Below the pieces are notes generated by a model. The model had not been told where the DNA came from, ran no database searches, and saw nothing but the letters and a program-made list of their open reading frames with translations. Below, piece after piece: positions 60,956-64,000 of a stretch of 64,000 nt of DNA; position 1 is the first letter of the stretch; every line of letters starts with the position of its first letter. The position numbers and the translations under genes were made by a program. Origin of the DNA: Hansfordia pulvinata (lineage: Eukaryota; Ascomycota; Sordariomycetes; Xylariales); assembly GCA_006538405.1 (NCBI GenBank), contig BJKQ01000018.1, positions 389,001 to 453,000 of the forward strand, read 5' to 3'.

Positions 60956-63900
60956 ATGCATAATGTCGAGGATCCCGACAGCCCTCCACCCCCCCGGCAG
61001 CCGTCCTCTGGCGGGCCCGATCCTGTCGACAGCGGCGACGACGCTGAGGACCCGGACAACGACGCCTCCGACCACGAGGACGATCACCATGATCCGGATG
61101 CCACCCGCGCACCCAAACGCAAGAGGCCCATCTCCGTCTCGTGAGTGATCCGTCCGTCCTCTCAGTCGTCTGTTTGGCTTTCTCCCTCCTCTTCCAATGC
61201 CCGCTTCCTTCCGCCTGCTTGCTACCACACTCAACACACGTACACGACCGTCTGTCTGGATGCCTCGATAAAAACACACGCAAGTCATGTCCTGCATGCC
61301 TTGCTTGCTACCTGCCAACCTTGCCTACACACATCCCATCGGCTCCCCATTGTTCCATAGTCCACCCTTCAGACTGGCTGTGTGTTTCGTCTGTCTCTAG
61401 TCCTGGCCTACATCTATCTTCTTATTGTTGTCTTCCCCCCGTGGCTACGGGCGGGTACCTGCTATCACTACATCTCTTTCTTTGTCGGCTCGCCAATGCC
61501 TCGCTCGCCCCGTGATCCGAGGGCATGACCAGGACACAGTCTCCCCCGTCACCTTTCAGCTCCTCCAGAAGCTCTGCCGTCTCGGCACGACGCCGCACCA
61601 GGTCTCTGCCTGGCGCACACAAGAAACACAAGAAACCCGAAGCTGACTCGGCCCTTCTCGGACCCAGATGCGAGTGCTGCAAGCAAAGAAAAGTGAGCTT
61701 TCCCTCCTGCCCAACCCAGCAAAACACTTGGACCTTCATCTAGTACTTGGTATAAGAAAAATGCTCAAGTCGACATCCCACCCACCACCACTGAAGGCTT
61801 CCAGCTGCTGACCACAACGCAATTCCCCCTAGGTAAAATGTGATCGCGGACAGCCCTCGTGCGGGTGGTGCAGGCGCAACTCGGTGACGTGCGAGTATCG
61901 CGAGCGCAAGAAGCCCGGGCTGCGGGCGGGCTACGGGCGCGAGCTGGAGCAGCGGCTGGACAAGCTTGAGGAGATCCTGCAGGCGCACTCGGAGATCCTC
62001 GAGAATGGCTCGTACCACCACCACATGATGATGATGATGGACAGCCACGGCGGCGGCGGCAATAGCGACAGCAAGGTCAGGCGCGCCTCGCACGCGGCAA
62101 TGGCGGCGGCACCGCCGAGCGTGCGCAACAGCAACCCCAGTCTGCCCAGCGACCATGGGACGCCGCGGGAGGCGCCGACAGCGGGCGGCGGCGGCGGCGG
62201 CTGGTCGGCCCCCTCGAGCAGCCCCTGAGAACGCCCCAGGCCGAGACGGCGCTGTTCCTGCAGAAGCCGTCGACGTTTTCTGCGTCGACGCCGCGGCAGC
62301 AGCAGAACAATGTCGACTTTGGCGGCGGCGGTGGTGGTGATGGGACACAGCCACAGTCACACGTGCCCATGCCGGGCTTCTCGCCCGCCGCCAACGCCTC
62401 GTTAGCTGCCCACCACCACAGCAACAACGCGACAGCGGCGACGGCGACGACAAGCCCGTCGACACATCACGATTACTACGCAGCGTCAGGGCCGTCGCCG
62501 GGACTGAGCAGTAGCGGAGGGGGAGTTGGAGGCACCGGCGGAGGGGGGCCGCCCTCTCGTCGGACCAGGACCTCCCGCCGTACGACCTGCTCTACGCGCT
62601 GGCGGACCTGTTCTTCAAGCACGTCAACACGTGGTGCCCGATCCTGCACCGCAAGACGACGCTTGACTCGCTGTTCGGGCCGTCGACGCTGGGCGAGGAT
62701 GACCGGATACTGCTGCACGCCATCGTGGCGACGACGCTGCGCTTCTCGACGGACGCGCGCCTGACGGACGAGCGGCGGCGCCACTACCATCGCGCGTCCA
62801 AGCAGCGCGTCATGCTGTACGGTATGGAGCACGCGTCGGTCGAGTCGCTGCGTGCGCTACTAATCCTTGCGCTCGACCTGTGCGGCGACAGCAACGGCCC
62901 GCCCGGCTGGAACATCATGGCCCTCATCACCCGCTCCGTCGTCCAGCTCGGGCTCGCCGTCGAGACCAACTCGCCCTCCGTCTCCCCCAACATCACCTCC
63001 ATCTACACCCTGCGCGCCATGATCCTGCCCGAGGCCCGCGACTTCCTCGAGGACGAGTCGCGGCGCCGCCTCTTCTGGATGGTCTACGTCCTCGACCGCT
63101 ACGCCACCCTCGCCACCGCCTTCGAGTTCGCCCTCGACGACAAGGAGATCGACCGCCGCCTGCCCTGCCGCAACGACCTGTGGCTCAAGAACACCCGCGT
63201 CGAGACGCGCTGGTTCAACACCGACAGCCACCCGCACGACTTTGCCACCAGCGACGGCGACGGCCCGGGAGGAGGCCTGGCCGCGCGCACCGAGAACCTG
63301 GGCGCCTTCTCCACTACATCGAGATCCTCGGCATCACGTCCAAGATCCACCTCTTCCTCAAGCAGCCAGTCGACATCAGCGCGCTGGGCGACGTCGAGCA
63401 GTGGCAGCTGCGCTACAAGGAGCTCGACGCGACCCTCGCCAGCTGGAAGTTCAGCCTGCCCGGCGAGTTCGGCAACATGGCCAAGCTGTACCAGCCCATC
63501 TCCAAGGCCCTCGGCGCCTCCTGGGTCATGCTGCACGCCATGTACCACACCGCCGTTATCCGCCTCCACTCCTCTGCCGCCTACCCCACCACCCGTTCCC
63601 CCATCTTCACCCCCTCCTACAGCGCCAGCCAGCGCTGCCACGCCGCCGTCGAGAACATCGCCGCCCTGTGCGATGTCGTCGTCCGCAGCGGCATGCTCGA
63701 CAAGCTCGGGCCCCCCTTCGCCTTCACCCTCTGGGTCGCCGCCCGCCTGCTGCTCGTCCACGGCTCCACCGTCGAGCACGGCCTGGCCCCCCAGCTGGCC
63801 CTGCTCGTCGACACCCTGCGCGACATGGGCCGCCACTGGCCCGTCGCCCAGCGCTACAGCGAGCTGCTGCAGCGCGTCCTCGACGAGCACGCCGACAGCG

Positions 63901-64000
63901 AGCGCGCCGTCAAGCAGACGGGCGGTGAGCGCGTCACCCCCTCCTCCGTCCGCATCCTCGCCGACATGCGCCGCACCGCCTTCGACCTCGACTTCCTCAT
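60956..64000 (+). CDS. Zn2Cys6 transcription factor, with three one-base frame breaks (3' end outside window)
   Basis: Fungal-specific regulator. Exon 1 (60956-61140) encodes an acidic, Pro-rich start ending KRKRPISVS. The best acceptor for the next exon is at 61559 (419 nt intron), and exon 2 is 61560-61693. A 139 nt intron then splits the zinc cluster, and exon 3 starts at 61833. The cluster runs CECCKQRK then VKCDRGQPSCGWC and ends VTCEY, with the standard C-x2-C-x6-C-x6-C-x2-C-x6-C spacing and one extra Cys. A linker and short coiled coil follow (LEQRLDKLEEIL), then low-complexity Gly/His. The Fungal_trans domain shows LFFKHVNTWCPILH, LRALLILALDLCG and ESRRRLFWMVYVLDRYA. The frame steps back by one base near 62190, at the G run 62543-62548, and near 63307. 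The specific regulator is not recognised; a role in rhamnose control is possible only by proximity. Confidence 0.85.

Noticed and set aside
1..64000. CRISPR arrays, bacterial operons or other prokaryotic systems
   Set aside because: Spliced genes, fungal families and RIP show a fungal nuclear genome; the only spaced repeats are the two tandem arrays in the decayed element, and these have no unique spacers.

Overview
This window looks like nuclear DNA of a filamentous ascomycete, most likely a sordariomycete. The genes are GC-rich, with short introns (about 47-165 nt, plus a few longer ones) bounded by GTRNGT-type donors and CTRAY-type branch sites. The gene content is fungal: an alpha-pheromone receptor, a fused CYP505 P450-reductase, the L-rhamnose oxidation pathway and a Zn2Cys6 regulator. 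A 10.7 kb block of almost pure A+T carries the transition-only decay expected of repeat-induced point mutation (RIP).

Layout: the 3' part of a mitochondrial ribosomal protein uL22m gene (1-836, +); an STE2-type pheromone receptor (3170-1702, -); a DUF4863/PnbB-like protein (5791-5131, -); a P450foxy-type fatty-acid hydroxylase with six exons (10799-7288, -); a DHX29-like DEAH/DEVH RNA helicase (17389-12585, -); GCN1 (19531-27781, +), divergent from the helicase; ribosomal protein eL19 with its start codon split by an intron (28568-29807, +); an NAD(P)-binding epimerase-like protein (31987-33045, +); a membrane-anchored S33/TAP-type peptidase (33909-35816, +); mitochondrial-type serine hydroxymethyltransferase (37198-38949, +); a small secreted cysteine-rich protein (40363-39801, -); a short HAD-like protein (43183-44190, +); L-rhamnose 1-dehydrogenase (45272-44427, -) divergent from L-rhamnonate dehydratase (46792-48210, +); the AT-rich element (49808-60513); and a Zn2Cys6 transcription factor running off the right edge (60956-64000, +).

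How the genes work together: four genes serve translation (uL22m, the scanning-type helicase, the amino-acid-starvation sensor GCN1 and eL19), and the helicase and GCN1 share one 2.1 kb divergent intergenic region. The two rhamnose genes catalyse the first and third steps of non-phosphorylated L-rhamnose breakdown and share a 1.5 kb divergent promoter. The regulator beyond the AT block could be linked to them, but only proximity suggests this.

Two results stand out. First, the AT block is bounded exactly by inverted repeats of about 105-116 bp, and every mismatch in the inner 105 bp is a transition. A 9 bp direct repeat flanks it at symmetric positions. It therefore reads as one RIP-destroyed TIR transposon, probably Mutator-like, inserted 442 bp upstream of the regulator. 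Second, five otherwise conserved genes contain eight frame breaks, and each would be repaired by exactly one added base. All are deletions and most lie in G/C runs, so a systematic sequence-consensus error is more likely than eight pseudogenising mutations.
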